64,000 nt of DNA, taken from assembly GCA_018398815.1 (NCBI GenBank), contig JAFLJL010014836.1, forward strand, positions 1 through 64,000, in the 5' to 3' direction. Both the position numbers and the translations under genes were made by a program. This document shows, one piece after another, positions 25,423-36,149 of this stretch (its first letter is position 1; each line of letters begins with the position of its first letter). The DNA is from Conus ventricosus. Lineage: Eukaryota; Mollusca; Gastropoda; Neogastropoda; Conidae. Below the pieces are notes generated by a model. That model searched no databases, had not been told where the DNA came from, and saw nothing but the letters and a program-made list of their open reading frames with translations.

Positions 25423-25715
25423 AAAAAGAAAAAGAAAAACCCGAAGGTGCTGGGGAGGACCCAGAGAAGCACTGTCTTCATCTGCCTTTAAGCAGTCCTG
25501 TACCACCCTTGGAGGGCCCGCGCTGTGTTGACGAGGGGACAGGGACGTGCAGGACAACTCCCTTTAAAAATCAAGGGACATAACTGCTCCTGAACAGAGG
25601 TAAATCAACGCAGGGTGCAACTCATAACAGCCTTAAAGTAGCATCCCCATGGGTGTACCAGCCCGTATTCATGACGGCGAAACCCACCCTCCAGCTGCCG
25701 GGAAAAACGTATCAT
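25423..25715 (+). repeat. Dispersed 430-bp repeat, copy 2 (3'-truncated)
   Basis: Same orientation as copy 1 and offset by about 502 bases, so the two form a short tandem pair including about 60 bases of linker. It ends near CCCACCCTCCAGCTGCCGGG, where about 40 internal bases relative to copy 1 are also missing. Confidence 0.7.
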
Positions 25716-25836
25716 TTCCCATGTAAAGGTCCATTTGTTTTTGTTTTATCTGTTTATTACCTTTCTACGATCAGGAGCCACCAGTTATACACCGTTTAAA
25801 CTCAAGTTAGAACATTATTTGGAAAATGTAGAATAG

Positions 25837-25911
25837 GGACCAGAATAGCTCACTTGGTAAGCGCCGGACTCGTGATCCTGGGGTCGCGGGTTCGAATCTC
25901 GGCCGGCCGTT
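25837..25911 (+). repeat. tRNA-like SINE head
   Basis: An A box TAGCTCACTTGGTAAGCG (25846-25863) and B box GGTTCGAATCT (25889-25899) have tRNA spacing, and an anticodon-type arm can be drawn with loop CTCGTGA (CGT in the anticodon position). The T arm pairs, but the acceptor stem does not close (GGGACCA against CGGCCGT), and the sequence runs on into non-tRNA sequence. A tRNA-derived SINE promoter is therefore more likely than a working tRNA-Thr gene. The body is cut by the N gap. Confidence 0.6.
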
Positions 25912-25972
25912 TCGGTACAAAGGGGGGTTTCCCTCGGGGTTAACATTGTTCTGACCCATTTCCATACAGTCC

Positions 25973-26072
25973 NNNNNNNNNNNNNNNNNNNNNNNNNNNN
26001 NNNNNNNNNNNNNNNNNNNNNNNNNNNNNNNNNNNNNNNNNNNNNNNNNNNNNNNNNNNNNNNNNNNNNNNN
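25973..26072. other. Assembly gap (exactly 100 N)
   Basis: A run of 100 N, the usual placeholder for a join of unknown length. It falls between a SINE-like sequence and the 3' untranslated end of the LINE, so about 270 bases of LINE 3' end seen in the copy at 35106 are missing here. Confidence 0.99.
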
Positions 26073-26345
26073 CCTGAACAGGATCTTCATGGACTCCGCT
26101 GTAAAAAGTTTGTGTCTCACATCGTGCAAGTCCCAACACTCTAAAAAGAACATGTTTCATTGTGAGTGGTGCATGACATGGAATGCACCACGGAGCTTCT
26201 TCACTTTTAAAAGGTAAGAATGGGTAAAATACGAATGGCCGGTGTGCAGCCGGCACAGAACCCTTTCCTCTTTACGACCACCCGACGTAGATGGGAGGAA
26301 GTCTTTAAGGTTTGGACGGATCTGAAAGAGTTTGTTATTCGTCTG
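26073..26345 (-). pseudogene. LINE A ORF2 C-terminus and 3' untranslated start
   Basis: After RNase H the frame reads LCRLHTGHSYFTHSYLL and then a cysteine pair (WCIPC) just downstream, in two frames. Such a C-terminal Cys/His motif is regular in I/Jockey-type ORF2 and is thought to help hold nucleic acid. The homologous stretch in LINE B is at 35370-35600. Confidence 0.75.
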
Positions 26346-26903
26346 TGTGTTCCAATCCTCCTGCCAGAGGTCTCTCGCATAATCGTTAATTTTGGGTTTC
26401 ACATCTGAGCAGGGGATATAAGTGTTGGACAGTTTCTCTCTTGTGGCGTTCTTGGCTAAACGATCAACCATTTCGTTCCCGCCGATGCCCACATGGCCAG
26501 GAACCAAGCAAGAGTAATGTTGTAACCGTCCGCCTTAAACTTGCTAAAAGTTCAAAAAAAAGAAAAAATTTTGGAAAGCTGAAGGTTGGGGCCCAGTAGG
26601 CCTCCAACTGACAGCAAATCCGACAGAACCGGGGAAAGTCCCCCTCGAAAAAGGGGAGATTATCTTCAAAGCCAGTACTAGAGCAGAAATTCAGCAGAAT
26701 AGAAAAGGCATCTGAATGTATATGTTCCAAAAATTCTGAAAAGGGGAGCCCCAGGGCAGTAGGCGCCCGGGCCACTCCATCCTCAGACTTGGAACCGTCA
26801 TAAAAACTTTTTGATGGATGGGAATTTGGAACGAGTGCATACAAACCCCTTGTCGCCAGGAGTGGTAGATCCTAGGAAAGCTGCGAGTCAAAACGAAGAG
26901 TTT
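26345..26903 (-). pseudogene. LINE A RNase H, first copy of a tandem duplication
   Basis: Reads DGSKSEDGVA at the N-terminal end, GFEDNLPFFE in the middle and VPGHVGIGGNEMVDRLAKNA at the C-terminal end, the last being the HxGxxGNE-xAD type block of RNase H. It ends near 26903 and the same segment starts again at 26911. Confidence 0.8.
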
Positions 26904-26910
26904 TTTTCTG

Positions 26911-27460
26911 TCTGGTTTTCCCAATCCTCCTGAGAGGTCCTCCATAATCGTTATTTTGGGTTTACATTGAACGGGGATAAAATGTTGGGCATTTTTCTTT
27001 GTGGCGTTCTTTGGGTAAACGATAAAAATTTTTGTTCCCCCCGATGCCAACATGACCAGGAAACCAAACAAGAGTAAAATTGTAAACCCCCGCTTTCAAC
27101 TTGCTAAAAAGTTCAAAGAAATGCAAAATTCTGGGCTGAAGGTTTCTGCCGCTATGGGTTCCAAATAAGGAATCCCACAGAACCGAAAATCCCTCATTGA
27201 AAAATGGAATTTTTCTTCAAACCGTACCCGGGAGTAAGTTCGCAGAATAGACAAAAACATGGAATGGTATGTTCCAACCTATCTGAGAAGGGCCCCCGGG
27301 CGTGGGGTGCACAGGCCACTCCATCCCCAGACTTGGGAAAGCGTAAAACTTTTTGATAGGATGGGAATTTCGAACAGGGTCAGCATACAAAGGCTTTTAC
27401 GCCAAAGAGCTGGTAGCTCTTTGGGAAAAAAAACTGCAAGATCAAACGAAACCGGGGGTG
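26911..27460 (-). pseudogene. LINE A RNase H, second copy of the tandem duplication
   Basis: Covers the same stretch as 26345-26903 and is noisier, with homopolymer errors. Upstream it continues directly into ORF2 sequence, so this is the copy joined to the reverse transcriptase. The duplication unit is about 555 bases and is absent from LINE B. Confidence 0.75.
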
Positions 27461-28066
27461 AAAAAGGTCCACGGAGGTTGATCCGGGAAATGGAAAAATC
27501 AGAAAATATCCCCGGTTTAGACCGCATTCCCCAGTGAGGGTGCTACGAGACCAAAAAGGCGGAATACATTTAGGGTTTTTTTTTCAAACTTATTTGGAAC
27601 GGAGGGTCAAGACCAGTCATAGGCAGGATTTTGCGGTTCTGGAACAGTCGGATATAAAATTTAAAAACAGTTTCAGCCGCGGTTGGACAATGAAAGGTTT
27701 GCCGCCTCTGCGTACAGGTGTACCAGGGGGGGGGGCGGAACGCTCCAAACAGAGACAAGCCCTTGTGGTGGATAGGGTCCAAGGGTTTGGAAAAAGGGTC
27801 TTCGGAGCCGTAGACAGCACAAAAGTGTCCAGTTTTGAACGGCCCCGGGCTCTGTAGGGTGCAAAAAATTTTTTCTTTCAGCGCCCCCGTCGGTGTGCGC
27901 TACGACCCGCAAAATTTCAGTGCTTTTGGGAACAGTTTTGAGGGTTTTTTAAATGGCTGAGAAAGTTAAGTTTCTGGTCAAAAATAACTCCCAAAATTGG
28001 CCTCTTTAACAGCTGGATGGGAAATTTCCCAACTTGAATTTCCGGATCTGGAAAAACTGACGGAAA
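27461..28066 (-). pseudogene. LINE A ORF2, reverse transcriptase thumb and linker to RNase H
   Basis: No frame longer than about 100 codons survives and single motifs are weak. Position between the FVDD box and RNase H, and continuity with both, are the reasons for the call. Confidence 0.55.
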
Positions 28067-28780
28067 TTATGGAAGTGAAACACTGCGTCTTTGTTGGAGA
28101 AAAGGTGAAACCATTTTCATCCGCCCACGATGGATTTTATCTACGCAAAGCTGGAGCTGCGCTGGACACTCGGGTACAGGCTTCAGTTGCGTAGACAGCA
28201 AAATCATCCACAAACAATGAGCAGTCTGAACCCTGCTGAACTGATTGAACACAATGTTGTTGATCTTAATACTAAAGAGGGCAGGAGATAGTATGCTCCC
28301 CTGTGGAACACCCAACTCTGCTCGTGGACATCAGAGAGAGTGGTGCCAACCCGGACCTGAAACTGTCGTTCTGCCAAAAAATTTTGAATAAAAAGCGGAA
28401 GATGACCCCGAAACCCAGATCGTGGAGATCATGAAGTATCCCCGACTTCCAGGTGGTATCGTAGGCCTCTCCAAGTCAAAGAAAATTGCCACTGCATGCT
28501 GTTTGTTCAGAAAGGCGTTCCGAAGTGTAGATTCCAGACGAATCAAATGGTCAACGGTAGTCCGATGTTTGCGGAAACCACACTGTTCTTTCGCCAAAAG
28601 GCCATCGGTTTCAAGTTTCCACATGAGCCTAGCATTGACCATTTTTTCCATCAATTTACAAACACAGCTGGTCAAAGCTATGGGACGGTAATTTGAAGGA
28701 TTAGAAAGATCTTTTCCAGGTTTGGGGATGGGAATAATGAGGGCTTTTCGCCAAGAGGGTGGAAAAAAACTGTAGTCCAC
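28067..28780 (-). pseudogene. LINE A ORF2 reverse transcriptase
   Basis: From the high coordinate down: FPPSWRKALIIPIPKPGKD, NYRPIALTSCVCKLMEKMVN, QCGFRKHRTTVDHLIRLE and AVAIFFDLE (28780-28440), then after a frame change GVPQGSILSPALFSIKINN (28315-28258) and the catalytic FVDD at 28203-28217. These are consecutive fingers and palm blocks of an I/Jockey-type enzyme. The acidic residues of the catalytic box are intact; the frameshift near 28400 breaks the gene. Confidence 0.88.
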
Positions 28781-28816
28781 ACATGGTTGTAGACCTGTAG
28801 CAGTATGTTCAGACTT

Positions 28817-29543
28817 CTAGCGGAGATGTTTCAACAGCTGATAATGGATTTCATCTATACCTGGAGAGGAATCGCTGCAGAAAGCAAGGCAGATTTCAGC
28901 TCGTTTAACGTGAAAGGAAGATTGTAGTCTTCCATGTTGTCGGACGAAAAGTTGCAGGGTGAATTTTCTTTTAGGGTTTTTGTTTTTGACAAAAGTGGCT
29001 GATTTATTAGAAGAGGAGGAATTCTTTTCAATGGTTGAAGCAAGCAGATTAGCAATGCTTTCTTCTCTGTTATTAAAGAATCCGAAACTGTGATGGTTCA
29101 CAGTGGGACAGGTGTTCTTCCCTTTGATTTTCTTAATGATGTTCCACACTTTTTTTGGAAGTTTTGATGTCAGCCTGGAGCAGAAGCTTCTCCAGGACCG
29201 ACGTTTACTGATTTTAAAAGTGTGTCTAGATTTAGCACGGAGTTTTTGATGGGCTCGAGCGTTGGGACCCGAAGGTCGTTGGTACACCTGACGCTGAGCC
29301 CGTTTTCGAACTTTGGAAATTTGTTGGCAGTCTGAATCAAACCAGGGTGTTTTTGGCATTTGAAGTTTATCGGAAGACACTGGAATACAAGTTTTAAGCA
29401 CACTTGATCACAGTGTTAGTCAGTGATTCTGCTGGGTCCGGACTCTGAAGAAAATCGTGTCCCGAATTCTTTTGAAATAGTGGCTGCAAATAGATCCCAG
29501 TTTGCTTTCTTATAATTTAGATGTTGAGAGACAGAGACGTGTT
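28817..29543 (-). pseudogene. LINE A ORF2 linker between endonuclease and reverse transcriptase
   Basis: A 194-codon frame (29401-28817) begins near TPWFDSDCQQISKVRKRAQR, a block regularly found just after the endonuclease in I/Jockey elements, and contains KLPKKVWNIIKKIKG and FFNNREESIANLLAS, the usual approach to the RT domain. Confidence 0.75.
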
Positions 29544-30196
29544 CAGTTATTACAGGTTGTAAAAGACAGGGAAATGGTCACTTTCGTGCAGATCGTCATG
29601 GACAGACACTCATAGTCCAGGACCAGCGAGGGGTCACAAACCGACAAATCTAAACACGAAAGTGAACTGTGGAAGAGTGGAGTGTAAGTTGCAGATCCGT
29701 CGTTCAGACAACACAAATCTAAATCCGAAAGGACATCCTCAATTAGCAGACCTCTGGATGACGTACCGACACTACCCCAAAGAGGATTGTGACCGTTAAA
29801 GTCACCCAACAGCAAAAAAGGTCGAGGAAGTTCTCTTATCAGACTGACAAGGTCCTGACGACAAACGGGACAGAAGGTGGAAGATAAGGGAACAGATTGT
29901 CACAGTCTTGTGGAGAGCGACTCTCGCAGCCACAGCCTGAAGGGAGGTAGACAGAGTGACAGGACTATACAGCAAAGTTTTGTGTAGGAGAAGGGCAACA
30001 CCGCCCGACAGTCCCAATGTGGGTGGTTGTGCAGGTTTTGAAAGAATATTAAAGCCAGAAAGAGTAAAGGTCTTCTGGTTTGAATTGAGTTTCTTGAGAG
30101 CACAACGGAAGGTTTTAGAGACTGACACAGAAGCTGCAGCTCCTCAAAGTTGGAATGTAATCCACGGATATTCCAATGGAATATTGTACTATCCAT
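29543..30196 (-). pseudogene. LINE A ORF2 APE-type endonuclease
   Basis: Nicks the target site. It begins MDSTIFHWNIRGLHSNFEEL at 30196, the expected N-terminal strand with its catalytic Asn. After frame changes it continues as GDFNGHNPLWGS (29806 downward), DLCCLNDGSATYTP and SCLDLSVCDPSLVLDY; the GDFNxHxxxWGS block is diagnostic. The ATG at 30196 lies about 55 bases after ORF1 ends, so it is taken as the start of ORF2. Confidence 0.85.
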
Positions 30197-30250
30197 GGTG
30201 CAGAAGCGAAAAGGAGAGAAATTAGGTCATCTCCTCTTCAACGTCCGCTT

Positions 30251-31592
30251 CTAATGGAGCGAATTTGTTATTGAGTATAACTGGACTGTGTTGGTCTTTG
30301 GACCTGCTGGCAGACTTGCCCGCAGGTGACAAAGGCTGGAGTTTGGAGATGGTGAGGTCTGGATTTGGGAGATGGTGGAGGTATTTTCCTTATCTCCACC
30401 ATCTCCACACTGGGTGGAACTCCCTTGCCGCACGGGCACTGGATAGGAGAGTTCGAGGCGGAATTGCTGGTTTTTAATCTGCCCAGCAGCGATGTTGTAG
30501 ACTGCTGGGCAGTCTGAGGGGTGGCGGATTTTTTTCCTCCACCAGGGGCAGTCACTTTGGATTGGAAGGTGGTGGACCTGCTTCCACCAGAGCTGACAGT
30601 TTTCCTTGCAATATCTTCGAAAACGTAAAGTCATCAGTCTGACAGCAGGACTGACCGAGTTGGAACTGTGGGAACTTTCTTTACAGCCGAAGCATACGAA
30701 GAAGCTGTCGGCGACTGACTGCCACAACCTGTTTCCGGGCTTCAAAAAAGGAGATCTTCTTTTCTGTTTTAACTTTTTGTATTGCAGATTCCTGAATCCA
30801 AAAAGGACAATTTCGTGAAGAGGAGGGATGGTCGCCACCGCAGTTTGCACAATGTGCCGGATCTTTGCACGGCCCAACATGGGTTGCCTTGCAGCAAACA
30901 CGCACACTCTGCCAGAACAGCGGTCTCTGACATGGTCAAACCTCTGACATCGGAAGCACCTCAATGGGGACGGAACTATAACTGAACCTGACGTTCAAGT
31001 AACCGACTTTGATGACCGGAGGCAACACAGGTGCAGAACGTCAGAAAGAGGGTGTTGGTGTCCACTCTTTCTGCACCCTTCTTTACAGTCACCCTGCGTA
31101 CCTCCGTCACACCCTGGGACGCCAGCTCCGTTTTGATCTCTGCCTCTGAAACACCTGATAAATCCCTGCAGCGAATCAATCCTTTCGATGAATTTAACTG
31201 TTTGTGGGGAGTCACCTGATCGCCCTGTCCACTAAATTTGTTGCCTTCAGCAGCTGTTCAGATTGTTTTTGCGATTTACACTGAATGAGAAATGAGCCAT
31301 TCCTCAACCTTTTTATGGAGCGAGGTCACTGCTATACTTGAAAGCCCTTTTGAATAGCAAAAGGGCTCAGAGCTGAAAGGGGTCTTTCCTGCTCCGTCCC
31401 TTCCATCACGAGCCAGGAAGCCCAAAACCTGTCCTCTGTTCGTACTTCTGTATCTGAATCACTATCAGAATTGAAGTCCCTGAAATAGGGGATGCTGCCT
31501 TCTCTTCCTTTTGGGGGGGGGGTTGTTTTTTGATAAAGCATATTAAGTTTATTGTGTTTCATCCCTCCCTTACCCACCACCTTGGAGTCCAA
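30251..31592 (-). pseudogene. LINE A ORF1, RNA-binding gag-like protein
   Basis: Binds element RNA. The first frame (31592-31332) holds VMEGTEQERPLSALSPFAIQ, the next (31215-30976) HKQLNSSKGLIRCRDLSG and a VTEVRRVTVKKG strand, consistent with an RRM-like fold. Three Cys/His knuckles follow near 30960-30830: RCFRCQRFDHVRDRC, VCCKATHVGPC and HCANCGGDHPSSSRNC. The C-terminus is Ser/Pro-rich. Three frame changes. An upstream start at 31592 is chosen because the similarity to ORF1 N-termini begins there. Confidence 0.8.
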
Positions 31593-32283
31593 CTAAGGGG
31601 CCAGGGCCAAGAAACCAATGTCTTGACCCCTTCCAGGCTTCGGGAGAGACATACGACAAACAGAAACTACTAACCTATCCCCCTGATCATGCTCAACTCC
31701 GGGAACAGAGAGCTGAGCACTGCAGGGGTTAACTTGGCCAGCAGGAAAACTGCCTGTCTTGACCCAGCCCCAAGAAGGGGAGCCGATTAGTACACCGGGC
31801 CAAAGTGTACTCCCTGTCTAGGAGAGGTCCGAGCCAAAGTGATGTGTTGAGAGCGCTGGCTTCCAAAGCACTGGCCCTCTCAATCACCAGGATCTCATTC
31901 CCCTCCGACACAGGTCGCACCGCACGGCAAACGCGGCGGATCTTAGGAGGACCCAGAGAAAAAAAGGAGTGTGGAAAAGAAGACTTGAAGGGGAGACGAA
32001 GATAGTAAAGGGCCAAATAAGAAGGCAGAAAACAGAAAGGAGAAAGACGGGTTACTCTTAGTCAGGATCCTCACCCTTAGCCTATCTGACATGGGAAGCC
32101 CTACCAGGGGCATCAACTCCTTACCACGTTACGCTTAGGCCATACAGCATCTTCACCTCTCAGGCCTACAAGCAGTGTGAAAAAAACCAGACTATCTCCA
32201 AGTATTGATGCCCCCACCGCAAAGCCTAAGGGATCACTGGACCACGTAAGCCCTCCGACCACGACAAGGTCGCAACCCGGAGG
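31593..32283 (-). other. 5' leader of LINE A
   Basis: No coding motif. It reads GC-moderate, unlike the minisatellite that starts at about 32284, and leads without a break into ORF1. A full-length LINE should carry its internal promoter here; I cannot point to specific sites. The minus-strand open frame at 31729-32016 is not recognisable. Confidence 0.5.
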
Positions 32284-35105
32284 GGAATGAAGAAAAGGCT
32301 AAGAAGCCTGGATGAAGAAAAGGATGAAGAAAAGGATGAAGAAAAGGCTGAGAAGTCTGGATGAAGAAAAGGATGAAGAAAAGGATGAAGAAAAGGCTGA
32401 GAAGTCTGGATGAAGAAAAGGCTGAGAAGCCCGGATGAAGAAAAGGATGAAGAAAAGGCTGAGAAGCCTGGATGAAGAAAAGGATGAAGAAAGGCTGAGA
32501 AGTCTGGATGAAGAAAAGGATGAAGAAAAGGCTGAGAAGCCTGGATGAAGAAAAGGATGAAGAAAAGGCTGAGAAGCCTGGATGAAGAAAGGATGAGAAG
32601 CCTGGATGAAGAAAAGGATGAAGAAAAGGCTGAGAAGTCTGGATGACGAAAAGGATGAAGAAAAGGCTGAGAAGCTGGATGAAAAAAAAGGATGAAGAAA
32701 GGATGAAGAAAAGGCTGAGAAGTCTGGATGAAGAAAAGGCGGAGAAGTCTGGATGAAGAAAAGGCTGAGAAGCCTGGATGAAGAAAAGGCTGAGAAGTCT
32801 GGATGAAGAAAAGCATGAAGAAAAGGATGAAGAAAAGAATGAGAAGCCTGGGTGAAGAAAAGGCTGAGAAGTCTGGATGAAGAAAAGGATGAAGAAAAGG
32901 CTGAGAAGTCTGGATGAAGAAATGGATGATGAAAAGGCTGAGAAGACTGGATGAAGAAAATGATGAAGAAAAGGATGAGAAGCCTGGATGAAGAAAAGGA
33001 TGAAAAAAAAGGATGAGAAGCCCGGATGAAGAAAAGGATGAAGAAAAGGATGAGAAGCCTGGATGAAGAAAAGGCTGAGAAGTCTGGATGAAGAAAAGGC
33101 TGAAGAAAAGGATGAGAAGCCCCGGATGAAGAAAAGGATGAAGAAAAGGATGAGAAGCCTGGATGAAGAAAAGGCTGAGAAGTCTGGATGAAGAAAAGGC
33201 TGAAGAAAAGGATGAGAAGCCTGGATGAAGAAAAGGATGAGAAGCCTGGATGAAGAAAAAGCTGAGAAGTCTGGATGAAGAAAAAGCTGAGAAGCCTGGA
33301 TGAAGAAATGGATGAAGAAAAGGCTGAGAAGTCTGGATGAAGAAAAGGATGAGAGTCTGGATGAAGAAAAGGATGAAGAAAAGGCTGAGAAGTCTGGATG
33401 ACGAAAAGGATGAAGAAAAGGCTGAGAAGTCTGGATGAAGAAAAGGATGAAGAAAAGGCTGAGAAGCCTGGATGAAGAGAAAACGATGAAGAAAAGGCTG
33501 AGAAGTCTGGAGACGAAAAGGCTGAAGAAAAGGCTGAGAAGTCTGGATGACGAAAAGGATGAAGAAAAGGATGAGAAGCCTGGATGAAGAAAAGGATGAA
33601 GAAAAGGCTGAGAAGTCTGGTGACGAAAGGATGAAGAAAAGGCTGAGAAGTCTGGATGAAGAAAAGGCGGAGAAGTCTGGATGAAAGAAAAGGCTGAGAA
33701 GCCTGGATGAAGAAAAGGCTGAGAAGTCTGGATGAAGAAAAGCATGAAGAAAAGGATGAAGAAAAGAATGAGAAGCCTGGGTGAGAAAAGGCTGAGAAGT
33801 CTGGATGAAGAAAAGGATGAAGAAAAGGCTGAGAAGTCTGGATGAAGAAAAGGATGATGAAAAGGCTGAGAAGCCTGGATGAAGAAAAGGATGAAGAAAA
33901 GGATGAGAAGCCCGGATGAAGAAAAGGATGAAGAAAAGGATGAGAAGCCCGGATGAAGAAAAGGATGAAGAAAAGGATGAGAAGCCTGGATGAGAAAAGG
34001 ATGAAGAAAAGGATGAGAAGCCTGGATGAAGAAAAGGCTGAGAAGTCTGGATGAAGAAAAGGCTGAAGAAAGGCTGAGAAGCCTGGATGAAGAAAAGGAT
34101 GAGAAGCCTGGATGAAGAAAAAGCTGAGAAGTCTGGATGAAGAAAAAGCTGAGAAGCCTGGATGAAGAAATGGATGAAGAAAAGGCTGAGAAGTCTGGAT
34201 GAAGAAAAGGATGAGAAGTCTGGATGAAGAAAAGGATGAAGAAAGGCTGAGAAGTCTGGATGACGAAAAGGATGAAGAAAAGGCTGAGAAGTCTGGATGA
34301 AGAAAAGGATGAAGAAAAGGCTGAGAAGCCTGGATGAAGAAAAGGATGAAGAAAGGCTGAGAAGTCTGGATGACGAAAGGCTGAAGAAAAGGCTGAGAAG
34401 TCTGGATGACGAAAAGGATGAAGAAAAGGATGAGAAGCCTGGATGAAGAAAAGGATGAAGAAAAGGCTGAGAAGTCTGGATGAAGAAAAGGCGGAGAAGT
34501 CTGGATGAAGAAAGGCTGAGAAGCTGGATGAAGAAAAGGCTGAGAAGTCTGGATGAAGAAAAGGATGAAGAAAAGGATGAAGAAAAGAATGAGAAGCTGG
34601 GTGAAGAAAAGGCTGAGAAGTCTGGATGAAGAAAAGGATGAAGAAAAGGCTCTGAGAAGTCTGGATGAAGAAAAGGATGATGAAAAGGCTGAGAAGCCTG
34701 GATGAAGAAAAGGATGAAGAAAAGGATGAGAAGCCCGGATGAAGAAAAGGATGAAGAAAAGGATGAGAAGCCCGATGAAGAAAAGGATGAGAAAAGGATG
34801 AGAAGCCTGGATGAAGAAAAGGATGAAGAAAAGGATGAGAAGCTGGATGAAGAAAAGGCTGAGAAGTCTGGATGAAGAAAAGGATGAAGAAAAGGATGAG
34901 AAGCCTGGATGAAGAAAAGGATGAGAAGCCTGGATGAAGAAAAGCTGAGAAGTCTGGGTGAAGAAAAAGCTGAGAAGCCCTGGATGAAGAAATGGATGAG
35001 AAAAGGCTGAAAAGTCTGGATGAAGAAAAGGATGAAGAAAAGGTGAGAAGTCTGGATGAAGAAAAGGATGAAGAAAAGGTGAGAAGTCTGGATGACGAAA
35101 AGGAT
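32284..35105. repeat. Minisatellite, 12/25-bp composite units, left part
   Basis: 2.8 kb built from two modules: GATGAAGAAAAG (12 bases) and GCTGAGAAGTCTG or GCTGAGAAGCCTG (13). They combine as 25-base units, often with an extra 12-base module to give 37. GAC for GAT and GGATG for GGCTG variants are scattered. Neither module has a stop codon on the minus strand, which yields a 976-codon frame and long frames in other phases; it is not a gene. Ends GACGAAAAGGAT at the LINE B junction. Confidence 0.95.
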
Positions 35106-36149
35106 AAGATAAGATAAGATAATGTTGCTTATAGCCAGCCGACCGCAGAGGGCCACATCAGGCTGTCACCACGTAAAATCAACTCACCAGTCATTTAAAA
35201 AAAAAAAAAAAAAAAACTTTCACACATCTCGTTAAATGACATCGTCTACAAACGAACCAGAAACTTTGTTAAAAATCCTTCTTCCGTAAAATCTCAAATC
35301 AGATGAAAAATGTTAATTTCTCTCAAAAACCCAAGGATCAGGGCAGGCGGGACATCCCTGAACAGGATCTTCATGGACTCCGCTGTAAAATGTTTGTGTT
35401 CACATCGTGAAAAGTCCCAACACTCTAAAAGAACATTTTTCATTTTTGAGTGGTGCATGACATGGAATGCACCACGGAGCTTCTTCACTCTTTAAAAGGT
35501 AAGAAAGGGTAAAATACGAATGGCCGGTGTTGCAGCCGGCACAGAACCGTTTCCTCTTTACGACCACCCGACGTAGATGGGAGGAAATCTTTAGGTTTGG
35601 ACGGATCTGAAAGAGTTTGTTATTCGTCTGTGTGTTCCAATCCTCCTGCCAGAGGTCTCTCACATAATCGTTAATTTTAGGTTTCACATCTGAGCAGGGG
35701 ATATAAGTGTTGGACAGTTTCTCTCTTGTGGCGTTCTTGGCTAAACGATCAACCATTTCGTTCCCGCCGATGCCAACATGGCCAGGAACCCAAGCAAGAG
35801 TAATGTTGTAACGTCCGCCTTCAACTTGCTAAAAAGTTCAAAAAAAATAAAAGTTCTGGATGCTGAAGGTTGCGGCCAGCTATGGCCTCCAAAGCTGACA
35901 GCGAATCCGACAGAACCAGAAAGTCCCTCCTCGAAGAATGGGAGATTATCTTCAAAGCCAGTACTAGAGCAGCAGTTCAGCAGAATAGACAGAAGCATCT
36001 GAATGTATATGTTCCAAACAATATCTGAGAAGGAGCCCAGGGCAGTAGGCTGCACAGGCCACTCCATCCTCAGACTTGGAACCGTCAGTGAAAACTTTTG
36101 ATAGGATGGGAATTTGGAACAGAGCTCGGCATACAAAGCCTTGTACGCC
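35106..36149 (-). mobile_element. LINE B, 5'-truncated copy of LINE A's family inserted in the minisatellite
   Basis: The minus strand enters at 36149 in the RNase H (YKALYAE, DGSKSEDGVACAAY, AKNATREKLSNTYIP), passes the C-terminal Cys/His motif and a 3' untranslated region with an A/T run, and ends in repeats of TTATC at about 35106-35123, a short-repeat tail typical of I-type elements. The 12-base GACGAAAAGGAT lies on both sides (35094-35105 and 36150-36161). The 3' end supplies what LINE A lost in the gap. It is closely similar to LINE A, so one family. Confidence 0.88.

Larger units (their letters stand above)
26073..32283 (-). mobile_element. LINE A, near full-length I/Jockey-type non-LTR retrotransposon
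   Basis: On the minus strand: 5' leader, ORF1 (gag-like with zinc knuckles), ORF2 with endonuclease, reverse transcriptase, RNase H and a C-terminal Cys/His motif. An APE-type endonuclease plus RNase H with a knuckle-bearing ORF1 points to the I clade or close relatives rather than CR1, L1 or RTE. Several frameshifts and a tandem duplication of the RNase H region make it non-functional. The 5' end abuts a minisatellite, and the 3' end is lost in the N gap. Confidence 0.85.

Noticed and set aside
25837..25911. Functional tRNA-Thr (CGT) gene
   Set aside because: A and B boxes are good but the acceptor stem does not pair and sequence runs on as in a SINE; no terminator T run follows directly.
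32226..35156. 976-codon open frame on the minus strand
   Set aside because: It is the minisatellite read on a strand where the units have no stop codons; other phases are open too. The Phe/Ser/Leu/His-rich product has no domain.
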